The translations under genes were made by a program, and so were the position numbers. Source: Erpobdella octoculata (Eukaryota; Annelida; Clitellata; Hirudinida; Erpobdellidae). Taken from it: 64,000 bases of DNA. Below are positions 1-14,149 of this stretch, piece by piece. The notes under the pieces were generated by a model. It made no database searches, was not told the DNA's origin, and saw nothing but the letters and a program-made list of their open reading frames with translations. Every line of letters begins with the position of its first letter. Position 1 is the stretch's first letter. The stretch is taken from the NCBI GenBank assembly GCA_963978895.1, contig OZ022241.1, forward strand, positions 16,835,341-16,899,340, written 5' to 3'.

Positions 1-57
1 TCGGGTTCGGGTACCCGTGACATCCCTAATTCGTACCCATTCATAGTCGAGTGTTGT
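1..57. repeat. C/G-motif repeat edge
   Basis: The first bases contain a GGGTTCGGGTACCCG-like motif of the same kind as the CCCGAACCCG repeats at 42165-42222. Such motif-rich ends are common in subterminal parts of hAT-type elements. The piece is cut by the window edge and then by the hAT insertion at 66. Confidence 0.3.
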
Positions 58-65
58 GTTCAACC

Positions 66-1492
66 CAGTGGCGTAGCCAGGTTTTAGCACCAGGGGGAGC
101 GGTGAGCACATATAAAAGGCCCACTTACCAAAATAAAGAATTTCAATTAAATACATTGCATTTATTACATACGTATTTATTTTCGTATTTCAAAGAGAAA
201 TACTGGAACACCCAAAAGGTAGAAAAACAATATTATGTATTGTTTAGTAACAATTATAGTATATTATACAGTTTATATACTTACTCAGTGTTACTAATTA
301 CAACAGTTTTTTTCGTCTGGGCTTCATTCTTGCAAAGTTATCGATTACTTCGTTATAATCCACTTCACTAGCAAACTGTCTTTCGATCGTAATCAAGGCT
401 AAACCTGACAACCTGTCCTCACCAATTGTAGAACGCACGTACGATTTTATGAGTTTCAGTCGGCTGAAGGAACGTTCCGCACCAGCGCTGTTTATTGGCA
501 AGGTCAGAAAAATACGGTACATTGTAAAAAGGGCAGGAAAAATGGAGTACATGTCATTGGCGATCATGAATTTGAGCACATTGTTGATGGTCATTCTTCG
601 ACACTAGAATTTTTTTCCTTCTTGATTATACCTAATATTTCCTTGTACATGCCTTTAAATGAAAAAAAACTCTTGCACAATTTCATCTCGACTTTCGATG
701 ACATTTGAGTACATGTCAGCTAAAGATTCTAATCTTGTCACATTATCGTCATTGCTAAAATGCTTCGGATCTAAACAACTAAATTTGGAAGCAACATTTT
801 GAAAATGTTCAAATCTTTTAGTTGTGCTATTTATAATGCAATCGAGTGATACTATGTAGGTTTCAACTATGAATTTTTTTCGGGCATCAGATATTACATC
901 ATCCTCTGAAATTTCCTCGTGGAATCTCTTTCTTTTCCGAATTCTTTGTTGCTTATACTCCGTTGTAATATCACATTTTTCAGCAAGTTCAGCTGCTTCA
1001 TTCTCAAGACGTTCAAATTCAGATTCAAATTCACCTCTCATGTTTTTCATATCGTTTTCAAATAGTTGAATCAAATGAGAAGCTGTTACCAAATCAATAC
1101 TGCTTTTCTGTAAATATGTGGATAAACTGAAAGCCTTCTCTAACACTTTTTTCCAGAATATTAGAAGAACTAAGAATTCATACGTATCAATTGTTACAAG
1201 AATACCCTTTGCCATGCATGCATGACATCAGCATCTGATCTGAGATTGCTGTTGAGTAACATAAGACTGTAGAGTCACACAATACAGTCATGTATGATAG
1301 AAAATCTGTTACTGCTTATTTGCTGATAATTAATCAACATACCCGGTTGGGATTTTAACAGATTTTTGACAGCACTAAATTTAATAAAATATTTTTTTTA
1401 ATTCTTGAGAAGGCCAAAAAGGCCCCACTCTTTGGAAAATGGTCTCAGGGGGAGCGGCCGCTCCCCCTGCTCCCCCCCTAGCTACGCCACTG
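66..1492 (-). mobile_element. hAT element, internally shortened, perfect 8-bp duplication
   Basis: The ends are inverted repeats: CAGTGGCGTAGCCAGG on the left and CTAGCTACGCCACTG on the right, with G/C-rich subterminal stretches. The element is flanked by GTTCAACC at 58-65 and again at 1493-1500, a perfect 8-bp target duplication as expected for hAT. At 1,427 bp it holds only the C-terminal part of a transposase on the minus strand, so it is non-autonomous. The perfect duplication suggests a fairly recent insertion. It sits at the left edge of a P-related repeat. Confidence 0.93.
298..1215 (-). pseudogene. hAT transposase C-terminal fragment (ZMYM1/TTF-like), stop-interrupted
   Basis: Two minus-strand open stretches, 655-1215 and 298-594, lie in the same reading frame and are separated by stop codons. 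The downstream part has the hAT C-terminal dimerisation signature: LPINSAGAERSFSRLKLIKSY, followed by an RLSGLALITIER-like helix. This is the pattern in animal hAT proteins annotated as zinc finger MYM-type 1-like. The upstream part is helical and charged, with a basic QQRIRKRKRF patch that could be a nuclear signal. The N-terminal zinc finger and most of the RNase-H core are absent, so no active transposase can be made. The fragment lies wholly inside the hAT element 66-1492. Confidence 0.85.
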
Positions 1493-1500
1493 GTTCAACC

Positions 1501-2292
1501 ATGGACCCCTAAATAAAAGCTATCTGGACACAAATCTGCCACGGCGTTATCTACCACATGGGGCGATTGTATCGCATTACGCTTGGCTGTTTGAGAGAGC
1601 TACATGTTATAAAAACTTTGACAACTTTTATTATTTTACACTTGAACAACTGAAAGACATAAATAAAACACTCAAGACAATTAACACTCAAATAGTTTAT
1701 TTTAAAACACAAAATAATCTAGGCTAAAATGTTCTCAAGTGCAATTTATAAGTTTATCTATTTTTCTTCTTTAGCTCTATTATTCTTGTTTGCTTCTTTT
1801 GTTATTTCCTCCACTTATATTTTGATTAAAATGTGGAAAGGCTTGCAAACAATGTGACTTTGTTGGTAAATCAATGCTCCCATACCATGTTTTTTGCCCA
1901 TGATATAATATTAAACGAGCTTCACCGGCTAACAAATGTCTATCCATGAAAAGTTTTTAAACTATAAAATTTGTTGTGTTGTATTGCTCTTTGGAAACTA
2001 AAATTGACATTGTATCTTCTTTAAAGGTAATGTTGTCATAAAACAAAAATTTAGAGAACTCAAGGACACAGCTCGAATCTTTCTATCGCTCTCCAGTACC
2101 TGGTGCATTGAAGTATAATAGTTGCTTCTGAAATTTGATAAAACTATCCAAAACGAGACTATAAATTATCAGACTGAAGCTGACCAAGCCAATAATTAAT
2201 TAGTCTTATAAACTTCATTTAAGATGATCTCGATCGAACAGAAAACAAAAGGTCATTTTAAGTTCTTGGCCGATGATGCTACAATTTCTGTC
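1501..2292 (+). repeat. P-element-related repeat, copy 1
   Basis: This stretch is nearly identical, with scattered substitutions, to 27269-28066. There it lies just inside a P-type terminal repeat and upstream of a decayed P transposase. Here the terminal repeat itself is missing, because the hAT element abuts position 1501. No open frame longer than a few dozen codons is convincing. Homology ends near 2292. Confidence 0.75.
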
Positions 2293-2743
2293 GTCAAGGG
2301 CTGAGCGTTGCAAAACCAGCACAAGCAGTTGTTGTCGATGATGATCTGAGTCTCTGGCAGTCATGAAGAAAACTGATAGGTAAATGATAAAAGAACATGT
2401 GTCAAATAACTTGCTAGTTGATACTGCTACTTTATGCAACTATGTGTGCTGTAGCCCATACGGTACCCACATTGACATGTCTGATGAAGTTACTTGTTGA
2501 TTGAAGTGTTCCACTTATGCTTTTGTTAAGAAAATTCAAACACTTTGCGAGAACTTTCCCATTTTCATTCTTAGTAATGCTAAAGCATAGACTTAAAAGT
2601 CTATGTGCTAAAGAATTTGCAATCTAAAACTGCTGGCAACTGCAAACTATTACTGGATTCAGCCACTTTGTTTACAAACATCAACATAAAATATGAAACG
2701 CAGTGTTAAAGTATTAACTTAAATAAATAAGTAAACGTAATAT
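2293..2743. other. AT-rich stretch, no gene seen
   Basis: I see no recognisable coding sequence, RNA gene or repeat terminus between the end of the P-related repeat and the palindrome-rich repeat that follows. Confidence 0.4.
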
Positions 2744-2912
2744 CGATTTTAAATAATGATTTGTGATTTTAAATCAAAATCGCTCAAAATGTGACTTAAA
2801 TCAGAGTCACAAACCAGTATAATTTTTTTGATTTAAATCAAGCTTAAAAATCACACAAAGTGATTTAAATTGTGATTTGTAAATCGTTTGATTTAAATCA
2901 TTCCTAACACTG
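2744..2912. repeat. hAT-like terminus with TGATTTAAATCA palindromes
   Basis: The 12-bp palindrome TGATTTAAATCA and degenerate versions of it recur at least five times, followed by CATTCCTAACACTG. Read from the other strand this is a CAGTGTTAGGAATG terminus with subterminal motif repeats, the same architecture as the hAT at 5866. I could not find the partner end. Confidence 0.5.
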
Positions 2913-3123
2913 GGCAGATGGGTGAATGAAAGCCAAAGGGGCGTGGCCTGTCGTGAACCGGTCCGGCTTTGTAAATATGTGGCTCGGATCAGTCTGAATA
3001 TTATTGGAGATAAAAAACAAAATAAAAAAAACTTGAAAATTCATTTACACAAACTGTGTATGTTGTGTAAACAATTTTATAACTAAGGTATTCAGATGCA
3101 TGAGTTGTAAAATTTTGGTGAAT

Positions 3124-3453
3124 CTAGTCAGGTTTTATTACAAGTACGTCAATATTGATTGATGAAAATAAACTTTTTGTAGTTAACTTTTCTTTTTTTT
3201 TGGATAAAATTAAAAAATTTTCGTCAATTGGTTCATTCAAGGACTGTGCAAAAGCAGGTGTAAGATCTTCTTCTATAAGTTTGAGATTAATTAGTACATC
3301 GTACCATGTAAGATTTGCAGCTTCAGAAAGCTGATAGAGATCGTTGCGGTACTTGTACCTTATTACTAATCCATCTTCATCGACATTTAGTTTCATACGT
3401 TCCTTCCATGGATCATAGTCCTTTGGCAGTGTTTTCCCACCAACAACCACCAC
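3124..3453 (-). CDS. Unidentified exon ('exon D'), copy 1 of 3
   Basis: This open frame encodes about 109 residues from VVVVGGKTLPKDYDPWKE to a stop. Closely related versions occur at 18285-18587 and 59317-59586. The reading begins directly after a plausible 3' splice site (TTTCAATGCAG on the minus strand), so it looks like a phase-0 terminal exon rather than an ATG-started gene. The three copies differ mostly by single residues and keep the frame. The central segment (LYQLSEAANxTWYDVLINLK) is the most conserved. The tail after LSKK differs in each copy. I do not recognise the family. Each copy lies immediately downstream, on the minus strand, of a Helitron-like repeat with the same order of blocks, so it may be a captured gene fragment spread by transposition. 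Confidence 0.55.
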   Translation of the reverse strand: MVVVGGKTLPKDYDPWKERMKLNVDEDGLVIRYKYRNDLYQLSEAANLTWYDVLINLKLIEEDLTPAFAQSLNEPIDENFLILSKKKEKLTTKSLFSSINIDVLVIKPD

Positions 3454-3499
3454 CTGCATTGAAATGAATCAAAATTATTGAACATCAGAAATTTTTTTG

Positions 3500-3960
3500 A
3501 AAAAGTATTTACGTAGAACTTTCTAGTAGGGTTATCCAGAGCTGCACAGGTTTAATAATAATATTCTTTTTTTTTGTCGTAAAAACGTAAAAAATCAGTT
3601 TTTTCAACTTGGTTGAAACCTTATTTTCATTAAAGACAACCTTCATGCCAAGTTTTGTTCAAGTTGTTCCTGCGGTTTGGATGTGAATCTCATACAAACA
3701 CAAGTATACACACACTTTCTCTTTAAAAATATACACTAGCAAGGTTACCTAGCATGGCCCGGGTTTTTATTTTGTTCTAGTTTTCTGCTGATAAAACGTA
3801 AAATTAAGAGCAGATTTCTTGTTTAAATCTCTAAAACCGTATTCCTCAAAGAAGAATACCTAAGTGACAAATTTTGTTTAAAATGCTTCAGCGGATCGGA
3901 CGTGAATCTCAAACACACATACGACGCCGAGTTTAAAAAATTCCCATCTACAATTCAGAA
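3500..3960 (-). mobile_element. Helitron-like repeats with CTAG junction near 3735
   Basis: On the minus strand a hairpin-like CCCGGGCCATGCTAGG is followed by TAACCTTGCTAG, resembling a Helitron 3' end. A second block, with the phrase 'GATTCACATCCAAACCGC', follows directly in the same orientation. The same head-to-tail order is seen at 18896 and 59848. Boundaries are approximate. Confidence 0.55.
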
Positions 3961-4027
3961 TATTACAGATATATGTTAATATATATGTGTGTCTTTAAAA
4001 AATATTTTTATTGATTAAACATATAGA

Positions 4028-4740
<713 letters not shown>

Positions 4741-4762
4741 TTAATGTTTCTCAGGAGTGAAT

Positions 4763-5029
4763 TCACGAGGCTCTGCCGGTGTGTCGGTGTGCTGAAACTT
4801 TATGGGCGGCTTTCTCGAACGTGGAGCTGAAGGTTGCTTGAGTTGAGCGCCCGACCTGCATGATTTTGCATTTCTCGACATTGAAGTGCATTAGCCAAAT
4901 GAATGACCACTCAACTGCTTGGTCAATGTCAGTCTGGAGAGATGAGATGTCGGAAGCTGACTTGATGATACCGATGACTTTGCTGTTGTTCGCGTACATT
5001 TTGATTTGGTGTGTAATAATGTCCGGCAA
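4763..5029 (-). pseudogene. Non-LTR retrotransposon reverse-transcriptase fragment
   Basis: The peptide begins PDIITHQIKMYANNSKVIG and continues SDISSLQTDIDQAVEWS and LMHFNVEKCKIMQVGR. This is the catalytic 'YADD' turn and following thumb region of a LINE-type reverse transcriptase, in which the second substrate-binding strand reads W..x..N..KC..M. The catalytic YADD has become YANN, removing both aspartates, so the fragment is inactive. Only about 85 residues remain. A repeat at 5055-5225 lies beside it and may belong to the same element. Confidence 0.8.
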
Positions 5030-5054
5030 GTTTTTTTTTTTTTTTTTTTATAAT

Positions 5055-5225
5055 AGTTTATAGTCCTTTACACCAAGTGTTTTAAGACTGAAACGGCTGT
5101 GTCAGAAGCACCTAAGTAGTCAGAAGCACTTCCAGTCGTGGATCATAATTTGATCCTTTTAACTTTTCCCTCCTCCTTTCTCCAGGCTTGGGACTGGCTT
5201 GCAAAAGCAAGGCGGAGTTGTCCGG
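5055..5225 (-). repeat. Interspersed repeat shared with 31741-35105 and 61755-61890
   Basis: The block with 'TTTAAGACTGAAACGGCTGT', a paired AAGTA/TACTT motif and 'GTGGATCATAATTTGATCC' recurs inverted at 61755-61890. It is also split by the P element at 31741-31828 plus 35065-35105. It resembles a non-coding tail or SINE-like repeat. No coding capacity is visible. Confidence 0.75.
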
Positions 5226-5234
5226 CAAGTTGTT

Positions 5235-5475
5235 TATTAAATGAATTTATTTAACTTCATTTTTTTTCTCTGTTTGTTTGTTTGTCTGTGGTGATCAAAT
5301 CATAGAAACAAAAGTTCACTTACTTTTCGACAACCTAGAGCTCTAAAACTTTCAGGAAAGCTTTTTTCTGGATGACAATACATGAATTTAATGTTTCCGA
5401 CATGAATTAGGCTTTAAATCAATTAAAATTAATCAAATCAAATTAATTCCTGCCATCTAGCGACTGTAATGAGTT
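5235..5475 (+). repeat. Interspersed repeat, inverted copy at 62460-62605
   Basis: The segment with AGAGCTCTAAAACTTTCAGG, ATGACAATACATGAATTTAA and CCTGCCATCTAGCGAC is found in reverse orientation near 62460-62605. It starts with a TTTATTTAACTTC/TTTGTTTGTCTG phrase that also recurs near 9310 and 14340. Confidence 0.7.
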
Positions 5476-5576
5476 GTTTATGTATAAATCGCCAGAAGTT
5501 TAAAATAATTAGCAAGAGTTGGCTTGTTTTTTGGGGTGGTGCATTCTTTGTGGCTCTTGCAAAAATGAATTATTGC

Positions 5577-7297
<1,721 letters not shown>

Positions 7298-7351
<54 letters not shown>
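7298..7351. repeat. (AT)n continuation
   Basis: The AT tract resumes immediately after the hAT right terminus and ends where a Helitron 5' end begins. Confidence 0.95.
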
Positions 7352-7354
<3 letters not shown>

Positions 7355-7758
7355 GAGATTTTGTCTTTAAGTGTGTCATCTATGCATTGCTACACCATTC
7401 ATCAGATCGTAATGAAATTTTCATACAACCTTGAGAGTCGATGGGGGAAAGTTTTTGTAAAAGAAATTGAAATCGGTCACAAAATGTGCGATGAGGGAGC
7501 GGGAGAACGACCGGAAAATGGAACGGGAAAGCAAGCGGAAATGGAAAAGCCACCGAGAGCGAAAGAGTGGGCGGGAAAAAAAAGCCACCTGGAACGGGAG
7601 AGCAAGCGGGAACGGGAAAATGACCAGGAGTTCAAAAGCAAGAGAGAATGGGAAAGCGACCGGGAGCAGAAAATCAAGCCGTGAAGGAAACGGGAGCAAG
7701 TGAGAAAAACGATAGAAAAACGTCTAAAAACCCACGGCAACGCCCGGTACCCCGCTAG
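7352..7758 (+). mobile_element. Non-autonomous Helitron, 407 bp, with GGGAACGGGA-type array
   Basis: It starts TCTGAGATTTTGTC after an A and ends with a hairpin (CGGCAACGCCCG) followed by GTACCCCGCTAG and a T. These are the Helitron hallmarks: TC at the 5' end, a hairpin about 10 bases before CTRR, and insertion between A and T. The 5' half contains 'CACCATTCATCAGATCGTAA', also found inverted at 30560-30600 and 63450-63490. The 3' half is an imperfect array of about 10-bp units such as GGGAACGGGA and AAGCGACCGG. Open frames across the array are repeat translations and not genes. Confidence 0.85.
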
Positions 7759-9328
7759 TTGCACATAAAAACCTTCAAATTTGGATCTTGTTCATGGATC
7801 AGTTTAGTAGCTTCAACATAATGCTTTAAGGAATAATGTAAAAGTTTTCATAACGTTTTAAATGAAAGTTTGGTGATAGTTCTGTTGTGATAAATATGTT
7901 AAATGAAAAGTGGTTCTGATTCTTTTTCAAAGGATGTATTATTTTTATAAGTTAAAAACACAAACAAAAGTTAAACAAAAATTTGAAAAATGATAAACTT
8001 TTCTTGCTTTTTGTAGCTTACCATTCCCGTTAGGTTTTTCTTAATTTCTGGTTCTGTAGATAAAAATGAACATAAATTTGAAAAAATAAAATTAATTATA
8101 TATTTTATTGCTGTTATTTCATAAAGCATATTTACAATATTGCTGTGGATAATCATCGATTTAAAAGAAGGGGTTTAAGGCTACTGACTTAAATTAAGTT
8201 TGTTTTAAATAAAAGTATTTCTGATTTTCTTTTACAACAATATGTAGCTAATAAAATTTATTGCTCCAAAAACATATGTCCTATTAACTAAAATTTATTT
8301 AAAGTAAATTTAGTCCGATGTTTTCAAAGGTATCCTGAAATTATAGATGTACTCCTATTGGAAGTTTTTAAGAAAATTAGCTGGATAAGATATTATGAAT
8401 TCAGGAAATATCAGAATTTACAATTTAAATTCTAAAGTGGCTCATCTAATAATTTTTTAAATTTTCAATTGAATAAATTTAAATGTAAATAACCCTCCAT
8501 GAGAGCCTTTGGAATATCCGTCACTGTTCCATGCTCGTCTATAAAAATGCACATGAAGTTTACGCAATTTGAATCGCCAATATCGGGATGGTCATCAAAT
8601 TTGAACACTTTTATCTGATTGAAGTTAATTTAAAACAAATAGATCAAAAGATGTTCAAGGCATGCTTTCATATGCAGTTTGTAATTGAATTTTAAACATC
8701 ATTAAATTCTTTGTTCACAAAATGTTTAGCAAATTTTAATTTTAGAATTATCTTTAAATTTTACTATTCAAAAAAACATTTTTTGTGTTTTAATATTGGT
8801 TTATTAAGCTAAATAAATAAATGCTGAGAATTTGAAGACTTTAGTTTGTCTTTTAATCAGAAAAAATGTTTTGACATAACAAGAAACCAAACAGCCAATT
8901 AAGAGGCATCTAAAAAGTTTTAATTTCACGGCTAAAACTAGAAAAAAACTGTTATGAATTAGTTTTATTATATATTTTTCTTATTTTTTGTGCACATGAT
9001 AAAGGAATGAAGGCTTAGACTGGATCAACTAACTATATTTCTTGTTTTTCTTCTAACTAGCAGTAAAAACCCTAACTTTTTTCAAACTAGCAGTACTAAA
9101 CCTAACTATTTTCTAACTAGAAATACTAACTCTAACTCCTATTAATCTCTGAGAGATTAATACAGCCGCTTCTTTTAAATTCTGCAGAAAATTCATAAAA
9201 AATCAGATAAAATAAAAAAATTTGTGAAATTATTTGAACTATAATTGAACAATATTTAATTTGCTTCTTGTATGGTTTTTATAGGTTCGTGGTTTTACAG
9301 TTTTTTACACACTTTTATTTAACTTGAC

Positions 9329-9342
9329 TTCTTTGTCTGTCC

Positions 9343-9374
<32 letters not shown>

Positions 9375-9392
9375 GTCTATCTGTCTGTCTGT
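9329..9392. repeat. (GTCT)n microsatellite
   Basis: CTGTCTGTCTGT-type tetranucleotide run with a few CTAT interruptions. Confidence 0.95.
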
Positions 9393-9483
9393 CGTCAAAT
9401 TTTGCAATCGATTCTAAACTAACATTGTATCATTATTGGTAATGAATACGAGGTTACTTAAGAGGAAATACTTGATAGAAATT

Positions 9484-9639
<156 letters not shown>

Positions 9640-10639
9640 AATCGATTATATAAAAGTGTGTTTTTAAAAAACTTAGTTTTTTGATTCACTTGTTTAATTT
9701 TTTAAAGTAGAGAAAATAAAACAACTTACCAAACCTACAAGGTCTTCATTAACAAATAGCTTTAGCAGGTAGTTTTCTCTCAAACTTAAAACTGAAAATA
9801 AATAAGTACATTTGTTATTTTTGTTTTGTTCAAATAATATTTCATCACAGTAATTTGATTTTTATCATATGATTTCTTCTGTTTTTATTTTTATTCTACA
9901 AAATTGTCAATAATTAATTCACTCCCGGATGAATTCCTCCATAAAACTTGCCTACACTGCAGCTACTTAACAGAATTGTTATTAAAAGTCTGTTGATTTT
10001 AAAATAATTTGTTTTTATTCCTTCAAGTTTGTGCTGCTTTTTCATTTTTTCTAGTAATCTCTGTCAGTAATCAAAAATGGCAGATATATCAACTGTACTG
10101 TAAGCTCGTCCTACAGATAGGCTCAATTTATATTCGTGTTTCATAGTATAGATTTATGTAAATTAATTTTTTTTAATGCTTTTATTGCATGTCGTGTTCT
10201 CGGCTGATATCGATTAAACAAGTTGGAATTTAAAATTGAATTATAAAGTTGATATCTAAATGAAGGGTTATATCATTTATTATAAACTTGATATTCAGCC
10301 AATTTGATTTTACTTTTAACTGTTTAAAATTTTTCAGAATGAAATGGTTAAATATAAAATATGTTTTTCAATACAGATGCCTGAGCTCCGGAGTTGACTG
10401 GATCGACAAAAGTGCTAATTAAAGTTACAGATGTAAATTATTCTCTACTCAGAATAATCAATAAACATTTGAATGTTTCTATTCAGGTGAAAATTACTTT
10501 CATAAATAAAAGTGTTTGTTGTGTCCAGATATACAAGAAAATAGATTTCAATAATAATGGAAGTTTATAACATTTGAAAAATATATCTAACGTTTTCATT
10601 CTTTGTCACATTAGGAAAATGTGTCACTCGGTCAAGAAG

Positions 10640-11438
10640 TTTTTAAACTGTAACAAATACTATCAAATGAAAATATTTCAAATAAAATATACAAAATAGA
10701 TTAAAGTATTTTGCTGCAAAATACCAAAATACTTTTCTTTAACACTGATACATTATTAACAACCCGCATCACCAGAACGTTTTAGCAAAAACAAGTTAAC
10801 AGAGTTAAACCTTTACTACATTAAACTAACTAGCATCAACGTTTAATACGACAATTTACTTTTAGAAGCTAAACTATTCAAATGATTGCGGTGTCGTGTC
10901 AATATTTGTCGCCCAGTGCTGAACAGTCGTTCCACTGGAGTTGAAGATGGAATGACAGTATTGTACTACGTAACCATGTTTAAAACAACAGGGTACAATT
11001 TTAACATATCCATGCTCTTATACATCAACTTTGGAGAATTTGCCATTTAATATGGCCGAACTCGACCACCACTGTCTGAATAATCTATCATCTTAGTTTT
11101 CACCAACTTTAAACTTTAATTCTGACGACAACGAGCTACACTTACTACAAACTCTAAAATCCATCCTCACGCTAAACTATCATAACAAAAGGAAATAAAT
11201 TAGGAAAACATAGACTATAGTATAAAACCATCATATAAATAATAATATAACGTTTATTTATTAAATTTAAAGTTCCCGGATCTTTATATTTGTGGTAGTA
11301 TAAATAATGTATTTTGTATTTTTCTCTGAAATATTTTTTAAAAGTATTTCAAATAAAAAACCTAACCAGTTTCCCTTCAATTATTTTAACTAAAAATGCA
11401 AAAATACTTTTTCGTATTTCAAATACTACCCATCACTG
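10640..11438 (-). mobile_element. hAT relic with CAGTGATGGG terminus
   Basis: On the minus strand the element begins CAGTGATGGGTAGTATTTG at 11438, with AAAATACTTTT motifs repeated near both ends (11330-11430 and 10690-10735). Inside, near 10865-10970, the minus strand encodes a short hAT dimerisation signature: SSTPVERLFSTGRQILTRHR. The frame is broken soon after. The left terminus and target duplication were not found, so the 10640 boundary is approximate. Confidence 0.7.
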
Positions 11439-11439
11439 T

Positions 11440-13060
11440 TTGCCAGCTACTTCAAAGGGAGTCTTCTATAAAATGACTTGAATCTAGCACAAACAAAAAA
11501 TAATTAGTAGCAAAATCGAATCTTAAACTCGTTTAAATTTTTGCCAATTTTTGCTTTAAATATTTGTGTTCCAAGGACCAAAAATGTTCTACTTTGTTTT
11601 TTAGAAATTCTTTATAATTTTTGCAAAATATTTTTTGATGATATTACTATCTATACTATAAAATAAGAAAACATTGACTACAGTCTTTTAAATACTTGAT
11701 ATATGAAGTACATGAGGATTGAAAAATTAAACAAATTTTGAATCAATTTGGAATAAACAATTTTTATCAATAATTTTTAACTTTGAAAATTAAATGGCGT
11801 TTTTTTAATAAACTAAAAATTCAAAATTAGTTTTTCTAAATAAAATGTTTACTTAACTTTAAGTACGCAGCATCATATAAATCCACCAAAGTTAAACTCA
11901 ATTGCGAAGATAAAAAATATAAACTATTCTTGAATCAATATGGAATAAACAAATATTTTTTATAACTTTTTAAAATTGAAATTGAAATATTGTTTTTTTA
12001 AAGGATAAAACATTAACGGTTTGTTATACATGTATAATTTTATTGTCAAAGTAGTATCTAAATACCAATTATTATATTTGTAGTATTTTCAGTTTCAGGG
12101 TGGCAGTTACTAAAGAAAAAATATAACCCTATTTTCCACCCCACATTTGAAGTCCTGGAAACACATAACCTTGTTCTAAAAAAAATAAACCTAACACTTC
12201 CAACAGCCAATTGAAACAAAGATATGCTGTTTATAAGTTTATCAAGTAGGTAAATAAAAAATTTGTTAAAAGACAAGCGACAAGACAATTTAAATTATCA
12301 AGAGATTTGTTAGAATAACAGGAAATTCTGCGAGGTAAGATAGTTTTGAAATTGGAGTCATTTATTTAATATTCGAAAGAAGTATAAAATACCAAGATTA
12401 GAATTTGAGAAATAATGTCCTAAAAATAACTAATAGATACACAGTAATAATAATTAAAAAATAAAAAAAAATAACAATATTAGCTTTGGCACTCAATTTT
12501 AATTTACTTTGATTTTGACAAATCGAGACGGTCAACAGCGTGATGCAATTAAATAAATAACAAGTAAAGATAACAAATAAATTGGTTGAAGAAATGCTTT
12601 TGAGTTGAGCCGTTTATATCTCAATAATTCAGGCGTCTATATAGTTTTTGGTTACATCAGGAGACTCGTAAAAAGTGCGGGCATTCAACGAGACCAATGA
12701 ATACACTTGGCCACGCCTAATTCACTTAGATAATGCATCTGGAAGTTTGGTCCACAATTTATTTTTCTTATAACGTTATTATTTGGGGTCCCACAACTTT
12801 AGTTTTTGTTTCCACGTCTTAAAGCGTTATTAATCTATATTACTGAAAATTTCTATGGCTATAAAGTGCCCCTAACGCCGTAACTTTGACCCATTATTTT
12901 TTCAGTCAGAATCGCAAAATCGCGAGCTGACGGGCATTATCGTCATCACCTTAGTCCTTAGCTATCGAATTACTTAATAAACTATTAAAACGTTGTTTTA
13001 TAAAACTTGTTATGTATATTTATCAATTATGTTTGTTTACAATATTATTTTATCCTTTAT
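11440..13060. other. AT-rich sequence without recognisable gene
   Basis: Only short chance open frames occur. A TCTATACTATAAAATAAG phrase near 11650 resembles a Helitron 5' end but has no partner. Confidence 0.4.
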
Positions 13061-13064
13061 TTAT

Positions 13065-14145
13065 AAACAAGTAAATTAAAAACGAATTTTTAAAACCAAT
13101 GCTCTTATATGTAATTAAAACACAAATTTTGCAATCAATTTTTTCTTATATTACTCTTTTATTTTATATTAAAGTCGAAATATCTTAATTATATCGAAAT
13201 ATCGAAATTAATTAAAATTAACTAAATTAATTGACTTATTGTAAAACTAATAATTGAATATTGCATTGTCTTCTATTTTGAGCATGTATGCAAAATTTGA
13301 AAAAATCTATCATCAGGAAGTGACTCAAAAATTGATTGCAAGATTTGAAACAGACAGAGAAACAAACAGACAGACAGAGAAACAGAGACGACGAGTTAAT
13401 AAAAGCATTGGTAAACAAGTAAATTAAAAACGAATTTTTAAAACCAATGCTCTTATATGTAATTAAAACACAAATTTTGCAATCAATTTCTTCTTATATT
13501 ACTCTTTTATTTTATATTAAAGTCGAAATATCTTAATTATATCGAAATATCGAAATTAATTAAAATTATCTAAATTAATTGACTTATTGTAAAACTAATA
13601 ATTGAATAATGCATTGTCTTCTATTTTGAGCATGTATGCAAAATTTGAAAAAATCTATCATCAGGAAGTGACTCAAAAATTGATTGCAAGATTTGAAACA
13701 GACAGAGAAACAAACAGACAGACAGAGAAACAGAGACGACGAGTTAATAAAAGCATTGGTAATAATAATAAAAATATCATCAAAAAGCATCGAATTTAAA
13801 TATCTCAACTATTTTCATGAAAATTTCGTACACGCTTGAGAATCGCGGTCAGTGAGTGTGGTTCGTGTTAACTTGGTAAAATAGTCTGCCAGTCGGTTAG
13901 CATTTTGTGGTCAAGAAAACCCTCAAGAAAACCCTCAAGAAACCCCTCGATAAAATCCTCAAGAAAATTAACTAAATTAATTGACTTATTGTAAAACTAA
14001 TAATTGAATATTGCATTGTCTTCTATCTTGAGCATGTATGCAAAATTTGAAAAAAATCTATCATCAGGAAGTGACTCAAAAATTGATTGCAAGATTTGAA
14101 ACAGACAGAGAAACAGAGACGACGAGTTAATAAAAGCATTGGTAA
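13065..14145. repeat. 348-bp tandem duplication plus partial third copy
   Basis: Two nearly identical head-to-tail copies start at 13065 and 13413 and share long exact stretches. A third, shorter copy starts near 13965 after a small CCCTCAAGAAAA tandem array (13916-13966). Every copy ends with a GACAGACAGAGAAACAGAGA run and GAGTTAATAAAAGCATTGG. These ends resemble retroelement 3' tails seen elsewhere in the window. Open frames across the copies are identical to each other only because of the duplication. Confidence 0.9.
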
Positions 14146-14149
14146 AAAT

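Noticed and set aside
7467..7764. Arg/Glu/Ser-rich or Phe/Pro-rich frames across the decamer arrays (also 30215-30604, 31018-31265, 44269-44457, 60550-60928, 63014-63275)
   Set aside because: They read through the non-coding Helitron array; the same array gives different peptides in each frame and copy.
13236..13808. Twin Cys/Phe-rich minus-strand frames
   Set aside because: They are the same chance frame seen twice because of the tandem duplication, and the coding direction is opposite to any tail motif.
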